In this document: piece by piece, positions 24,461-32,781 of the stretch | How the letters are laid out: the number at the start of each line of letters is the position of its first letter | How positions within the stretch are numbered: position 1 is the first letter of the stretch | Source: Nitrospinales bacterium | GTDB taxonomy: Bacteria > Nitrospinota_A > UBA7883 > JACRGQ01 | Assembly: GCA_023248495.1 (NCBI GenBank) | Contig: JAHFEK010000014.1 | Location: 1-37,029 of the forward strand | Direction of reading: 5' to 3' | Length of the DNA: 37,029 nucleotides | Translations under genes and position numbers: made by a program | The notes under the pieces: generated by a model | What the model was told of the DNA's origin: nothing | Database searches by the model: none | What the model saw: only the letters and a program-made list of their open reading frames with translations

Positions 24461-24580
24461 CTGAGAAGAGGGTGGGCGCGCATGGTTAATTGAGAACGCG
24501 ATCGGTCGCCTTGCTGTCTAAGGATTAGCCTCCTTTCTCAGATTCCCCCTAACCTCCCCCAAGGCGACCGATTTTTTTTT
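24461..24580 (+). ncRNA. Putative small RNA with anti-Shine-Dalgarno loop
   Basis: A stand-alone unit of about 120 bases on the plus strand between two minus-strand genes. It begins just after a TATAAT and ends in a 12-bp perfect stem (24501-24512 with 24561-24572) followed by nine T residues. The 48-base loop is pyrimidine-rich and contains CCTCCTTTCT (24529-24538), the same ten bases as the anti-Shine-Dalgarno tail at the 3' end of many 16S rRNAs, preceded by a related GGATTAG. The 5' end CTGAGAAGAGG could pair with this loop and form a pseudoknot. No known RNA family was recognised, and no downstream plus-strand gene exists for it to regulate in cis. Confidence 0.6.
24501..24580 (+). terminator. 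Strong intrinsic terminator with long loop
   Basis: ATCGGTCGCCTT pairs perfectly with AAGGCGACCGAT across a 48-base loop and runs directly into a nine-T tract (24572-24580). It is the 3' end of the putative small RNA. Confidence 0.75.
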
Positions 24581-24608
24581 GTTGTCGTTCTTTCTGGGGG
24601 GCGACGCG

Positions 24609-24642
24609 GCGAAGAATCTCTTTCTGGAAAGGGATTCTTCGC
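24609..24642. repeat. Inverted repeat, GCGAAGAATC type
   Basis: GCGAAGAATC-T-CTTTC and GAAAG-G-GATTCTTCGC form a near-perfect stem of about 15 bp with a tiny loop. There is no T-tract on either strand, so it is more likely a REP-like element or mRNA 3' stabiliser for the adjacent kinase gene than a terminator. Confidence 0.5.
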
Positions 24643-24677
24643 GGAGTTTACACTGAGCGCTGCGAACGTGCCGGATG

Positions 24678-26165
24678 TTAGATGATAAAGCGCCGTACGC
24701 GGGGGATCAGTTCCTCCATCGCGAACGGCTTGGCGATGAAATCGTCGGCCCCCAGATGGAATGCTTTTTCCCGCATGGCGCTATCCGAATTGGAAGTGAT
24801 CGCGATAGTGGGTATGAGCTGTGTTTTCGGGTTTTTCCGGAGGTGCTCCAGCAGTTCAAAGCCATCCATCACCGGCATCATGATGTCAATAAACATCAGG
24901 TGGGGGCGATTGATTTCCAACAGGGCGAGCGCCTCTTTGCCGTTTTCCGCCTCCATAATGTTCGCCTCCAAGTCCCGCAACTGTTCCTTGAGCATAATGC
25001 GCGTCAACCGGTCGTCGTCCACGATAAGAATTTCCGGTTTCACTTCCGGGAGGGTGAGATAAAAAACGGTGCCGGCCCCCGGGGCGCTTTCAGCGCGGAT
25101 GGCGCCGTGATGCGCCTGCATGATGTCGTGGGCCAGCGGCATGCCGAGCCCGGTTCCTTTTTCGCCGGCGGTGCCAACGGTGGTGAATTTTTCTTCGTGT
25201 TTGAAGAGTTTAGCCAGAGCCGCCGCATCCATGCCGATTCCATCATCACGCACCGCGATAACGCCCGGTTGTCCCGGCGGCGCCGAGATATGCACCCTCC
25301 CGCCGGGGTTCGAAAACTTGATGGCGTTTGAAACGATGTTGAAAAGCGCCTCGCTGAAAAGATTGAGATCGGCGTACAGCCGCATTCGGGAGGGGACGCC
25401 GTTGGAGAGGGATATCCCTTTTTTCGCCGCCGCATGCGCCAATCGGTCCATGACCGACATGGTGGCGAAGGCGGCGTCGATAAAACGGGATTGGGGGATG
25501 ATGGAGCCGGTCTGGATACGGCTTATACTGAGCAGCTCCTCAATCATGGAAGACATCCCTTCCACCGTTTCCAAGGTGCGTTCCAGTATCCGGGCGTGAC
25601 GTGCGGGGAGCGGCTCTTCCGTATCCATCGCGGCGATTTTGAGCAGGGTGCTGATGGACGTGAGGGGGGTTTGCAGGTCGTGCGCCACCAGGGACACGAA
25701 TTTGTCTTTCAGGCGGGTTGCTTCTTCCGCGCGGCGTCGGGCCGATTTGAGTTCGAGCTCCACTTTCTTGTGTTCAATGGCGTATCGGACGGCGTGGGGA
25801 AGCGCGTTCAAGTCGATTTCCCCTTTTATCAGGTAATCCTGTGCGCCATGGCGCATCGCTTTCATGGCGAGTTCTTCGTCGTTGAGGCCGGATATGATGA
25901 TGACCGGGGTATCCGGCGCCGCCGCGTTGACCCGCAGGAAGGTGTTGATCCCTATTTCGTCGGGAAGCGTGAGATCCAGCAACACGGCGTCGAACCGATT
26001 TTTTTCCAGTTCCACCAAAGCGAGGGCTTCGGCGAGCCGCTCCACGGCCGTGATCTCGAAGATGATGTTTCCGCCATTCGCCAGAGCCGTGCGTGCCATA
26101 TGGGCATCCGCCGGGTTATCCTCCACCAGCAGAATGCGGATCATGCCGCGCACCGACTCGCTCAT
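24678..26165 (-). CDS. Hybrid histidine kinase: receiver, HisKA, HATPase, receiver
   Basis: A 495-residue soluble kinase with two receivers. The N-terminal receiver has Asp64 (LLDLTLPDE) and conserved Lys in LIKGE. The HisKA phospho-acceptor is His162 (LVAHDLQTPL), followed by HATPase motifs NIVSNAIKFS, DDGIGMD and GEKGTGLGMP. The C-terminal receiver has Asp427 (FIDIMMPVMDG) and Lys in AKPF. No membrane helix is present, so input probably comes through the N-terminal receiver. The kinase and C-terminal receiver closely resemble those of the 7TMR-DISM kinase at 1960-4386, as recent paralogues. No output regulator lies beside it. Confidence 0.92.
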   Translation of the reverse strand: MSESVRGMIRILLVEDNPADAHMARTALANGGNIIFEITAVERLAEALALVELEKNRFDAVLLDLTLPDEIGINTFLRVNAAAPDTPVIIISGLNDEELAMKAMRHGAQDYLIKGEIDLNALPHAVRYAIEHKKVELELKSARRRAEEATRLKDKFVSLVAHDLQTPLTSISTLLKIAAMDTEEPLPARHARILERTLETVEGMSSMIEELLSISRIQTGSIIPQSRFIDAAFATMSVMDRLAHAAAKKGISLSNGVPSRMRLYADLNLFSEALFNIVSNAIKFSNPGGRVHISAPPGQPGVIAVRDDGIGMDAAALAKLFKHEEKFTTVGTAGEKGTGLGMPLAHDIMQAHHGAIRAESAPGAGTVFYLTLPEVKPEILIVDDDRLTRIMLKEQLRDLEANIMEAENGKEALALLEINRPHLMFIDIMMPVMDGFELLEHLRKNPKTQLIPTIAITSNSDSAMREKAFHLGADDFIAKPFAMEELIPRVRRFII

Positions 26166-26303
26166 GTCAGAATACTCCTTAATAATTCCACCGATACGAC
26201 CACTATAGACCTGCTCCGCATTGCATTCAACTTTGAGGGCAGGGAGTCGGTGGCCGGCCCGTAAACGGTTAATGAATCAGGATATTCCGGGCATAAAAAA
26301 AGA

Positions 26304-26332
26304 TTGCGAAACATTATGGAGGAGGTTAAAAT
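26304..26332 (+). promoter_or_regulatory. Sigma70-type promoter for lipoprotein/beta-barrel pair
   Basis: TTGCGA (26304-26309), 17-base spacer, TAAAAT (26327-26332). It gives a leader of about 80 bases before the ATG at 26418, which has a GAGGAG ribosome site. Nothing else was recognised in 26166-26417. Confidence 0.5.
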
Positions 26333-26417
26333 TCACAGTAAGTAGGGGTGTATGTTAAGTTTCGCGTTCATTTTAAGTGGGAATAGTAAAAACTATAAAG
26401 TTTAGAGGAGTGTCGTT

Positions 26418-27347
26418 ATGTTTGGTAAAAAGCTTGGTTTAATTTTTGCGTCGGCGCTTGTGTTGGCTGCGTGCGGCAACAACTCATTCAGCGGGATCGC
26501 GGACAAAAATTCCGATGCCGCCCAAAAAGAAGATGCGCAGATCGCCATCAACAAAGGGGATTATTCCACCGCTATCGGTATTATGGACACGAAATGCCCC
26601 AACAAAACATGCAGCAACAAAGCGGATGCGCAGCAGTATGCCTCCGCCTACATGGGCAAAGCGGGTCTTGATGTGTTGACCGTCGCCAAGAACGCCGACA
26701 GCAGCAAGAACAGCAACACCAGCGGCTCGGATTTTGCCGTCCTCTCGAAGGGAATTCCCAATCCTACCGCCGCGAATCTTGACGACATAGCCAGCGCCAT
26801 TCTTATTTTGAACAATTCCAAAGCTACGGTGGGCCTCAAGCCGGCAGCCGGTGTAAAAGCCGCCACGGTGACCTATAACACCGAACAGAAAGACATCCTG
26901 CTCCAGCTTGGGATATCGCAGGCCACCGCGACCATCTTGGCCATCGGATCGCGATTGGGTGGATTTGATCCCCTTACCGGCATTCCGGTTAATTGCAATG
27001 GGGATTGCTCAACCGCCGCCAGCCAAACGGCGATAACCACCGCCCTGACCGCGGTTTATATTGCGCCCTCCACGACCTATGCGGACTATGCGGCCACCAG
27101 CCTTGTCGATGGATCGAAGAATTTGCTAAAGGCGTTTTCGGGCGATAACAGCACCGCGGGCGCGATCAACAACTTGGCCGCAAGCATTCAACATCACACG
27201 CATGCGGTAAAGGCCACTTGCAGCTGGAAAGTCGTATCAAGCCTTAGCGGGGCTTCCTATGAAGTTTTGGATTCGGCCTCGGCTCCTTACACCCCCGGCT
27301 TCACGGGAACGCAGCTTATCAGTTACTTGCAGACCTGCCTTCAATAA
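26418..27347 (+). CDS. Hypothetical lipoprotein
   Basis: A 309-residue secreted protein. MFGKKLGLIFASALVLAAC is a type II signal peptide with lipobox LAAC and lipidated Cys19. The mature part is rich in Ala, Thr, Ser and Asn; about 35-85 (KEDAQIAINKGDYSTAI...YASAYMGKAGLDVL) looks like a TPR-type helical pair, and four further cysteines (CPNKTC, CNGDC) could form two disulfides. I recognise no family. It is followed 35 bases later by a FadL/PorV-like beta-barrel gene, so it may work with that porin at the outer membrane. Confidence 0.8.
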   Translation: MFGKKLGLIFASALVLAACGNNSFSGIADKNSDAAQKEDAQIAINKGDYSTAIGIMDTKCPNKTCSNKADAQQYASAYMGKAGLDVLTVAKNADSSKNSNTSGSDFAVLSKGIPNPTAANLDDIASAILILNNSKATVGLKPAAGVKAATVTYNTEQKDILLQLGISQATATILAIGSRLGGFDPLTGIPVNCNGDCSTAASQTAITTALTAVYIAPSTTYADYAATSLVDGSKNLLKAFSGDNSTAGAINNLAASIQHHTHAVKATCSWKVVSSLSGASYEVLDSASAPYTPGFTGTQLISYLQTCLQ

Positions 27348-27382
27348 ATAGCCGGAATAATTAAATAGGGAGATTTTTGCCA

Positions 27383-28477
27383 ATGAAGAAGTTGATGGCG
27401 GTCGCTTGTGTTTTTATGGCGCTTGGAAGTGTGCAGGCTGCCGCGGTTGAGATGGACAAGTTGTATACCGGCGTGCGGCCGCTTGGCATGGGGAACACCT
27501 TCACCGCCATAGCGGACGATGAAAACGCCGCTTTTTACAATCCGGCGGGCCTGACGAGCACGGAAGAGGGGAAGGTGGAGATTCTCAATCCAAAGATTGA
27601 CGTGTCCACCAATACGCTTGATTTCCAAAAGGACGCCAGCAACCTTAAGACGGGCGACACCGTCGGCGCGGTCGATATGATGCGCAAATATATCGGCAAG
27701 CACCAGCATTTAGGGGCCAGCGCTTTCCCGAACTATACGCGGCATAATTTCGAGATCGGGTATTTGTATAAGTTGGGATTTGACGCCGAAGTGAATTCGC
27801 CATCCTATCCCGTGCTGCAAGCCGACCTTAAGAACGATGCGGGGGTCTTTATGGCTTTGGCCCATTCTTTCATGGATGACCGCCTTCGCCTCGGCGCGAC
27901 TCTTAAGTATGTTCAGCACAAGCGTTTTTACAAGGAATACACCGCGGTTGACATCGCCAACAACAACACGAGTTACAATTTCACGGATGATCTCAAGAGC
28001 GCGAATAAAATTGGCGGTGACTTGGGCGCCACCTATCATTTCGAAAGCGAGGCGTGGAAACCCCGCGTGGCCTTGGCGGTGCAAAACGTCGGCGGCATGG
28101 ATTTCGGCGACTATCAGGCCACCGCAACCTCGCCGGTGGTGCCGAATGCCTACAAGCAGCAGATCAATCTGGGGTTCGCGGTGACCCGCCAGATTTGGGT
28201 CATGAAGACCACCATGGCGATGGACTACGACGACATCGGTGGAAATGTGGGCACCGATAAAGATAAGGGAAAGCGCCTGCACATGGGGGCCGAAATGAAA
28301 TTTCCCAAAATACTCGCACTGCGCGTCGGCTTGAATCAGGGGTACCTGAGCTATGGCGCCGGGCTTGATTTCTGGCTGCTCAAGCTGGATTACGCTTACT
28401 ACAAAGAAGAAGTCGGCGCGTATGCCGGACAGCGTGAAGATGCCCGCCATGTGGTGGAACTGAGCATCGGTTTCTAA
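27383..28477 (+). CDS. FadL/PorV-type outer-membrane beta-barrel protein
   Basis: A 364-residue exported protein. The signal peptide MKKLMAVACVFMALGSVQA is followed by GVRPLGMGNTFTAIADDENAAFYNPAGL, the conserved N-terminal plug motif of FadL, PorV and UPF0164-type barrels. The remainder alternates in amphipathic strands and ends in ELSIGF with a C-terminal Phe, the BAM signal. FadL relatives pass hydrophobic compounds through the outer membrane; PorV relatives act in secretion. The substrate cannot be decided. The ATG at 27383 has GGGAGA upstream; a TTG two codons earlier is less likely. A strong terminator follows. Confidence 0.85.
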   Translation: MKKLMAVACVFMALGSVQAAAVEMDKLYTGVRPLGMGNTFTAIADDENAAFYNPAGLTSTEEGKVEILNPKIDVSTNTLDFQKDASNLKTGDTVGAVDMMRKYIGKHQHLGASAFPNYTRHNFEIGYLYKLGFDAEVNSPSYPVLQADLKNDAGVFMALAHSFMDDRLRLGATLKYVQHKRFYKEYTAVDIANNNTSYNFTDDLKSANKIGGDLGATYHFESEAWKPRVALAVQNVGGMDFGDYQATATSPVVPNAYKQQINLGFAVTRQIWVMKTTMAMDYDDIGGNVGTDKDKGKRLHMGAEMKFPKILALRVGLNQGYLSYGAGLDFWLLKLDYAYYKEEVGAYAGQREDARHVVELSIGF

Positions 28478-28491
28478 CCCGTCTTTCATAA

Positions 28492-28527
28492 AGCGCCGCC
28501 ACCGGTAACGGGGCGGCGCTTTTTTTT
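28492..28527 (+). terminator. Intrinsic terminator after the beta-barrel gene
   Basis: AGCGCCGCC (28492-28500) and GGCGGCGCT (28512-28520) form a 9-bp GC-rich stem with an 11-base loop, followed directly by eight T residues. It starts 14 bases after the stop codon. Confidence 0.9.
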
Positions 28528-28538
28528 ACTCTTTTCCG

Positions 28539-28629
28539 GGTACCACAGAATTCATTCTGTGGTTGTTTCCGAAGGAAATAAAGGCTTCTGCCGCTTGCGC
28601 GGCAGCCACAGGATAAATCCTGTGGTACC
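28539..28629. repeat. Compound palindromic element with three hairpins
   Basis: GGTACCACAG at 28539 is inverted as CTGTGGTACC ending at 28629. Inside are three perfect small hairpins: CCACAGAA/TTCTGTGG, CTGCCGC/GCGGCAG and CCACAGGA/TCCTGTGG. The nested symmetry resembles a non-autonomous MITE or REP-type element. It has no coding capacity and lies just upstream of the Memo gene promoter. Confidence 0.7.
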
Positions 28630-28646
28630 AAGCGGGGAGCAATCGG

Positions 28647-28676
28647 TTTCCATAAACGCCGCGATCGGCGTACAAT
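28647..28676 (+). promoter_or_regulatory. Promoter of the Memo-family gene, apparently leaderless
   Basis: TTTCCA (28647-28652), 18-base spacer, TACAAT (28671-28676), then six bases to the ATG at 28683. No Shine-Dalgarno. Confidence 0.55.
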
Positions 28677-28682
28677 CAACCC

Positions 28683-29891
28683 ATGGCCACGGAAGAGTTA
28701 ATGCCGCGCGTACGGTTTTTTGAACCGGTACCTTTCGAACATGAAGGGGAGCGCTATGTTAATCTCCGTGATCCATTTCACTACACCCCCGAGGGGCTTT
28801 CGGTAAGCCTGCCCGCTTTCATGCTGATTACTTATATGGATGGCAGCCGCACCATCGAGGACATTTGCGCGGCGTTCAAGGAAGAGTATGGCGGCACCGC
28901 GCCGGTGGAGGCCGTGCGCGGCCTGGTGCGGGATTTGGACAACAACCGACTCCTCGACAATAAAAACTTTACGCTCCAGAAGCAACAGGTATGCGCCGCA
29001 TTTTCCGCCGAGCCGGTGCGAGGCGCCGCGCTGGCCGGGGGCGGCTATCCGGATGATTCAGACGCCGTACACGCCGCTTTGGATTGTTTTATTCCCCCCC
29101 ACGGGGAAAGCGGCCCCCCGCCGTTCGCGATCGTAGCGCCGCACATAGATTTGCGGGCCGGAGGGCCGGTTTTCGGCGCGGCCTTTGCCCGTCTGAAAAA
29201 CAGTGCGGGGCAAACGTTCGTCATCCTTGGTATCGGTCACGCGCTGGAAGGGGATTTTTTCGCCTGCATCGACAAGGATTTTGAAACACCGCTCGGGGTC
29301 AGCCCGGTCGACCGCGAATTCCTCGCGGGACTTGAAAAGGATTTTGGCGAACCGCTTTACCGGCAGATGTACGCGCACAAGCACGAACACTCGGTGGAGT
29401 TTCAGGTGCTCTTTTTACAAAAGCTGCTCCCCGGCGGACACCGTATCGTCCCCATTCTTTTTTCCTTTCCCGAAGTGATCGAGGAATTGACGCACCCAGT
29501 CTACAACCGCCAGCGGGTGGACCGCTTCACCGCCGCGCTCGAAAAACAAATCGACCGGTTGGGGGATAAAGTCTGTGTCATCGCCGGGATTGATATGAGC
29601 CACGTGGGCAAGCGGTTTGGCCACGCGGAAGGAGTGACGGATGAACAGCTTAAGGAGATAGAGCGGGAAGACCGCGCGGCGGTCGCTTTCGTGGCGGCGG
29701 GGGATAAGCCCGGTTTTGTGAAATATATGAAAGAAGTAAATCCCCGCAACCATGTGTGCGGTTATCCGGCGCTCTATACGTTGATGGGCCTGCTGGATGG
29801 GCGCACCGGGGAGCTGATCGAATATGGGCAGAGCGTGGAAGGGGATCACGACGCGGTGGTCGGTTTCGCCGCGATGTCTTTTCAGCGGTAA
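28683..29891 (+). CDS. Memo-family protein (AmmeMemoRadiSam system protein B-like) with N-terminal extension
   Basis: A 402-residue protein. Residues about 130-400 are a Memo domain: VAPHIDLRAGG, GIGHALEGD, HKHEHSVEFQVLFLQ, AGIDMSHVGKRFG and NHVCGYPALY supply the conserved His and Cys residues of the metal-binding, dioxygenase-like fold. The first 110 residues look like a small winged-helix or PqqD-like domain (LPAFMLITYMDGSRTIEDICAAF), found in some bacterial members. Memo proteins often occur with an AMMECR1 protein and a radical SAM enzyme in a proposed but unproven modification system; neither partner is adjacent here. Function in the cell is unknown. Confidence 0.85.
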   Translation: MATEELMPRVRFFEPVPFEHEGERYVNLRDPFHYTPEGLSVSLPAFMLITYMDGSRTIEDICAAFKEEYGGTAPVEAVRGLVRDLDNNRLLDNKNFTLQKQQVCAAFSAEPVRGAALAGGGYPDDSDAVHAALDCFIPPHGESGPPPFAIVAPHIDLRAGGPVFGAAFARLKNSAGQTFVILGIGHALEGDFFACIDKDFETPLGVSPVDREFLAGLEKDFGEPLYRQMYAHKHEHSVEFQVLFLQKLLPGGHRIVPILFSFPEVIEELTHPVYNRQRVDRFTAALEKQIDRLGDKVCVIAGIDMSHVGKRFGHAEGVTDEQLKEIEREDRAAVAFVAAGDKPGFVKYMKEVNPRNHVCGYPALYTLMGLLDGRTGELIEYGQSVEGDHDAVVGFAAMSFQR

Positions 29892-29932
29892 TTTAACCCC
29901 TGCTCCTTCTTATCGCGCCGCGGAAAAACGTA

Positions 29933-29938
29933 TATAAT
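29933..29938 (+). promoter_or_regulatory. -10 box of the OppF-like gene, apparently leaderless
   Basis: Consensus TATAAT followed after six bases by the GTG start. The -35 is weak. Confidence 0.5.
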
Positions 29939-29944
29939 CCGGCT

Positions 29945-30922
29945 GTGGATAATAACGGTAAACTGCTCGAGGTCACGGGGCTGCGCACGTGGTTCCCGGT
30001 AAAATCCGGCCTTTTTGGTAAAACCGCCGGCCATGTGCGCGCGGTGGATGGCGTATCGCTGACCATCGCGCCGGGTGAAACGCTTGGCCTCGTCGGCGAA
30101 AGCGGTTGCGGCAAAAGCACGCTGGGGCGTTCCATTCTCCGTCTCATCGAGCCGACGGACGGGGAGGTGCGTTTTGAAGGTGAAAACATCCTCGCCTTCG
30201 GGCGCGAGCGGATGCGGCGCTTCCGCGGCAAAATGCAGATCATTTTTCAGGATCCCTATTCCTCGCTCAATCCCCGCATGACGGCGGGGAATATCATCGC
30301 CGAGCCGCTGGGCGTGCATGGGCAGGCGAAGGGGAAAGAACTGGCGGAGCGCGTGGCGCAGTTAATGGAGCAGGTGGGGTTGCGGCCCGAACACGCCCGG
30401 CGCTATCCACACGAGTTTTCCGGCGGCCAGCGGCAACGGATAGGCATCGCCCGCTCTGTTGCGCTCAACCCGTCGTTTATCGTGGGGGATGAGCCGGTGT
30501 CGGCGCTTGATGTCTCGGTGCAGGCGCAGGTGCTTAACCTGTTGGTGGATCTCAAGGAGCGGTACGGCATCGCTTATCTTTTTATTTCGCACGACCTCTC
30601 GGTGGTCCGGCATATCAGCGACCGGGTTGCGGTGATGTACCTCGGTAAAATTGTGGAAGAAGCCCCGCGTGAAGAATTGTTCCGCCGCCCGCTGCATCCC
30701 TACACACAGGCGTTGCTGGCGGCATTGCCGGTTCCGGATCCCGCCAAGCGGCGCACAGCTATCATGCTCAAAGGCGATTTGCCCTCGCCGATAAATCCCC
30801 CATCCGGTTGTTATTTCCATACCCGTTGCCCGGTGAAGGAGAAGCGGTGCGCCGAGATTGAACCATCGTTCAATGAAGTATCTCCCGGCCATAAAGCAGC
30901 CTGCCTGCTGCTGGAGCGTTAA
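29945..30922 (+). CDS. Oligopeptide/dipeptide ABC transporter ATP-binding protein, OppF/DppF-like
   Basis: A 325-residue ATPase. Walker A is GESGCGKST, the Q-loop follows in [13 protein letters not shown], the ABC signature is FSGGQRQR, Walker B is IVGDEP and the switch His lies in [10 protein letters not shown]. The C-terminal [20 protein letters not shown] with its cysteines is the OppF/DppF peptide-transporter extension. It would energise uptake of peptides (or nickel) across the inner membrane. The permease, binding-protein and OppD partners are not in the window, so it is separated from them or is an orphan. The GTG start follows a TATAAT box by six bases with no ribosome site. Confidence 0.92.
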   Translation: MDNNGKLLEVTGLRTWFPVKSGLFGKTAGHVRAVDGVSLTIAPGETLGLVGESGCGKSTLGRSILRLIEPTDGEVRFEGENILAFGRERMRRFRGKMQIIFQDPYSSLNPRMTAGNIIAEPLGVHGQAKGKELAERVAQLMEQVGLRPEHARRYPHEFSGGQRQRIGIARSVALNPSFIVGDEPVSALDVSVQAQVLNLLVDLKERYGIAYLFISHDLSVVRHISDRVAVMYLGKIVEEAPREELFRRPLHPYTQALLAALPVPDPAKRRTAIMLKGDLPSPINPPSGCYFHTRCPVKEKRCAEIEPSFNEVSPGHKAACLLLER

Positions 30923-30949
30923 CCGCGCGTTTCCCCGTGATACTTTCGG

Positions 30950-31456
30950 TTGCCCGCCGCTTTGGGTTCCTCAATCGGGATATTGATCTTTCTGCCGTTG
31001 GTTTCTTATTTTGTCCGCAAACGGGGAACCGCGGAGTTTCCCACAATCGCATTGACAGATATGGAGGGCTGGCATAGCATTTTGACCAGCATGGGAAATC
31101 TACACCGAATTTTGGCCGGCATTGTTCTCGTGGCCGGCTTGACCGGCGCCAGCGTGATTTATCTGACAACTTCGGAAAATGATACGGATGGAGCCACAGG
31201 CTTTACGTCGGTGCTTGACCCTTCGAATTCGAAAATGTTCAGGCACGATATGCGGGTCTATGGCGGGATGGCGAATATTTACGCGGATGAATTCATCCGC
31301 TGGTTTGCCGGACTATGGCATGGGAAATCACTGGCTTTTACAGTTGGCGCCATAACCCTTTTTGTTTCCTTTGTTTTGTTCTATTTTGCCGATCTTTTGT
31401 ATTGGGACGAAAAGACCGGTATTCCGGGCGATAAGCATGGGGCTAAACCAGAATAA
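30950..31456 (+). CDS. Hypothetical membrane protein
   Basis: A protein of about 168 residues with three probable membrane helices (about 5-22, 50-70 and 125-145) and a polar stretch between the last two. I recognise no family. The start is uncertain: TTG at 30950 keeps the first helix; an ATG at 31073 would remove it. There is no clear ribosome site. It follows the OppF-like gene by 27 bases on the same strand, so co-transcription is possible but no transporter role can be claimed. Confidence 0.5.
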   Translation: MPAALGSSIGILIFLPLVSYFVRKRGTAEFPTIALTDMEGWHSILTSMGNLHRILAGIVLVAGLTGASVIYLTTSENDTDGATGFTSVLDPSNSKMFRHDMRVYGGMANIYADEFIRWFAGLWHGKSLAFTVGAITLFVSFVLFYFADLLYWDEKTGIPGDKHGAKPE

Positions 31457-31562
31457 TTCAGCCAAATGGATGGTTTCTTTTTGTATTTGTGATGCCGGTG
31501 TTAGAAGTACGCGCGAGGCGCAGTATCCGAAATATGGTGAATGGAAAAGCCCCTGTATAAAT

Positions 31563-31636
<74 letters not shown>

Positions 31637-31656
31637 TTTCTCCCGGAAAGAAGCAC

Positions 31657-31685
31657 ATACTAACAGAAAGCCGGTATTCGGGCAA
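31657..31685 (-). promoter_or_regulatory. Promoter of tRNA-Cys
   Basis: On the minus strand TTGCCC (31685-31680), 17-base spacer and TAGTAT (31662-31657), about 20 bases before the tRNA 5' end. Confidence 0.5.
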
Positions 31686-31727
31686 AATTCTTTTGCGGCT
31701 TTTCTATGGCTGACGGGAGTGTTGTTT

Positions 31728-32246
31728 TCAGGTCAACAACGCGGCAACGGCATGGCCAAAAGCCCGTGCCGCCGTCGGACCGTTGGCGGTGACGATACGG
31801 CCCGACACCACCACGTCTTTCTCTTCCAGCTTTACCCCGTATTTTGCGAATTCCGCAAGTGTTTCAGGCTCTTTGTAGACGGTGGCGGAGACCCCCTTTA
31901 GCAGCCCCGCCTGTGCCAGAACCACAGGGGCGATGCAGATGGCGGCCACCGGTTTGCCAGCGGCGTAATGGGCGTTCAGGATATTAAAGAGCGTCTGGTT
32001 ATTCCAGAGATATTCCCTCGCGCCACCACCCCCCACTACAACGACGGCGTCATACTGTTGCATTGCGGCATCGGAGATCGTTAAATCAGGCATTATCTTT
32101 GCCCCCTTCATGCCGGTGGCTTCTTTTTTTTCCGGGGCGGCAACCGACACGGAAAAGCCTTCTTGCCCGAAAACTGTTTTGGGGTGTTCAAATTCCTCGT
32201 CGCGGAATTTGTGCTGGGCGATGACGAGAAGTATTCGTTTGTCCAT
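31728..32246 (-). CDS. DJ-1/PfpI-family protein
   Basis: A 172-residue class I glutamine-amidotransferase-like protein. AAICIAPVVLA carries the conserved nucleophile-elbow cysteine and VVVVGGGGAREYLW the preceding oxyanion loop; FRDEEFE near the N-terminus supplies the usual acidic partner. Family members include proteases, glyoxalases and protein-repair enzymes, and the specific activity cannot be told. A TAAAAT box lies six bases before the ATG with no Shine-Dalgarno. It is separate from the flagellar genes upstream of it on the same strand. Confidence 0.9.
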   Translation of the reverse strand: MDKRILLVIAQHKFRDEEFEHPKTVFGQEGFSVSVAAPEKKEATGMKGAKIMPDLTISDAAMQQYDAVVVVGGGGAREYLWNNQTLFNILNAHYAAGKPVAAICIAPVVLAQAGLLKGVSATVYKEPETLAEFAKYGVKLEEKDVVVSGRIVTANGPTAARAFGHAVAALLT

Positions 32247-32337
32247 ACCGCTATTTTACGCGAATATGCCTTTGGGATGAAAAAAGAATGCGCGGGCCGC
32301 TTCAGGGGGCGGGGTGGCGTGCGCGGGCGGAAAGGCT

Positions 32338-32769
32338 TTAGAGCTGCACCGCCACGCGCGGCATGGCGGAGGACTGCTGCTCGGCCGTGGCTTTGGCCTG
32401 AGCGTTCAGCATTACCTCTTTCCATGCGCCGCGAAGATTTTCCAGCACGTGCAATGCCTGATCGATGGCTGTTTTGTCCCCTTTGATGTTCGCTTTCGTC
32501 AGGTTTTGTATTACGAAGCCGTAGAGTTGTTCCAACTGCACGGCGATATCGCCCCCCTGCTGTACGTTTAGCGATTCCTGCAATTCGCCGATGATCCGCT
32601 GGGCTTTCGATATGTAGAGACCCCGGCCGGCGATGTCGCCCGCGTCGATACGCTTCTTGCACTCGTTGAGAAAGCGGATCGCCCCGTCGTACATCATGAT
32701 CACCAGCTTGAGTTTGCTGGCGGTGCCCACTTCCGCGGTCTTGTAAGCCATTACCTGTCTGTTTATCAT
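32338..32769 (-). CDS. fliS: Flagellar export chaperone FliS
   Basis: A 143-residue helical protein. The N-terminal YKTAEVGTASKLKLVIMMYDGAIRFL is the FliS signature, followed by ISKAQRIIGELQESLN. FliS binds the C-terminus of flagellin in the cytoplasm, stops early polymerisation and delivers it to the export gate. It follows fliD by 12 bases with GGAGA before the ATG. In this genome its usual binding site, the flagellin C-terminus, lies beyond an amber codon in the flagellin at 35183-35902. Confidence 0.94.
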   Translation of the reverse strand: MINRQVMAYKTAEVGTASKLKLVIMMYDGAIRFLNECKKRIDAGDIAGRGLYISKAQRIIGELQESLNVQQGGDIAVQLEQLYGFVIQNLTKANIKGDKTAIDQALHVLENLRGAWKEVMLNAQAKATAEQQSSAMPRVAVQL

Positions 32770-32781
32770 TCCTGCTTCTCC

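Noticed and set aside
24521-24541. Fragment of a 16S rRNA gene 3' end
   Set aside because: Only about ten to seventeen bases resemble the rRNA tail; flanking sequence has no rRNA character and no rRNA operon is in the window.
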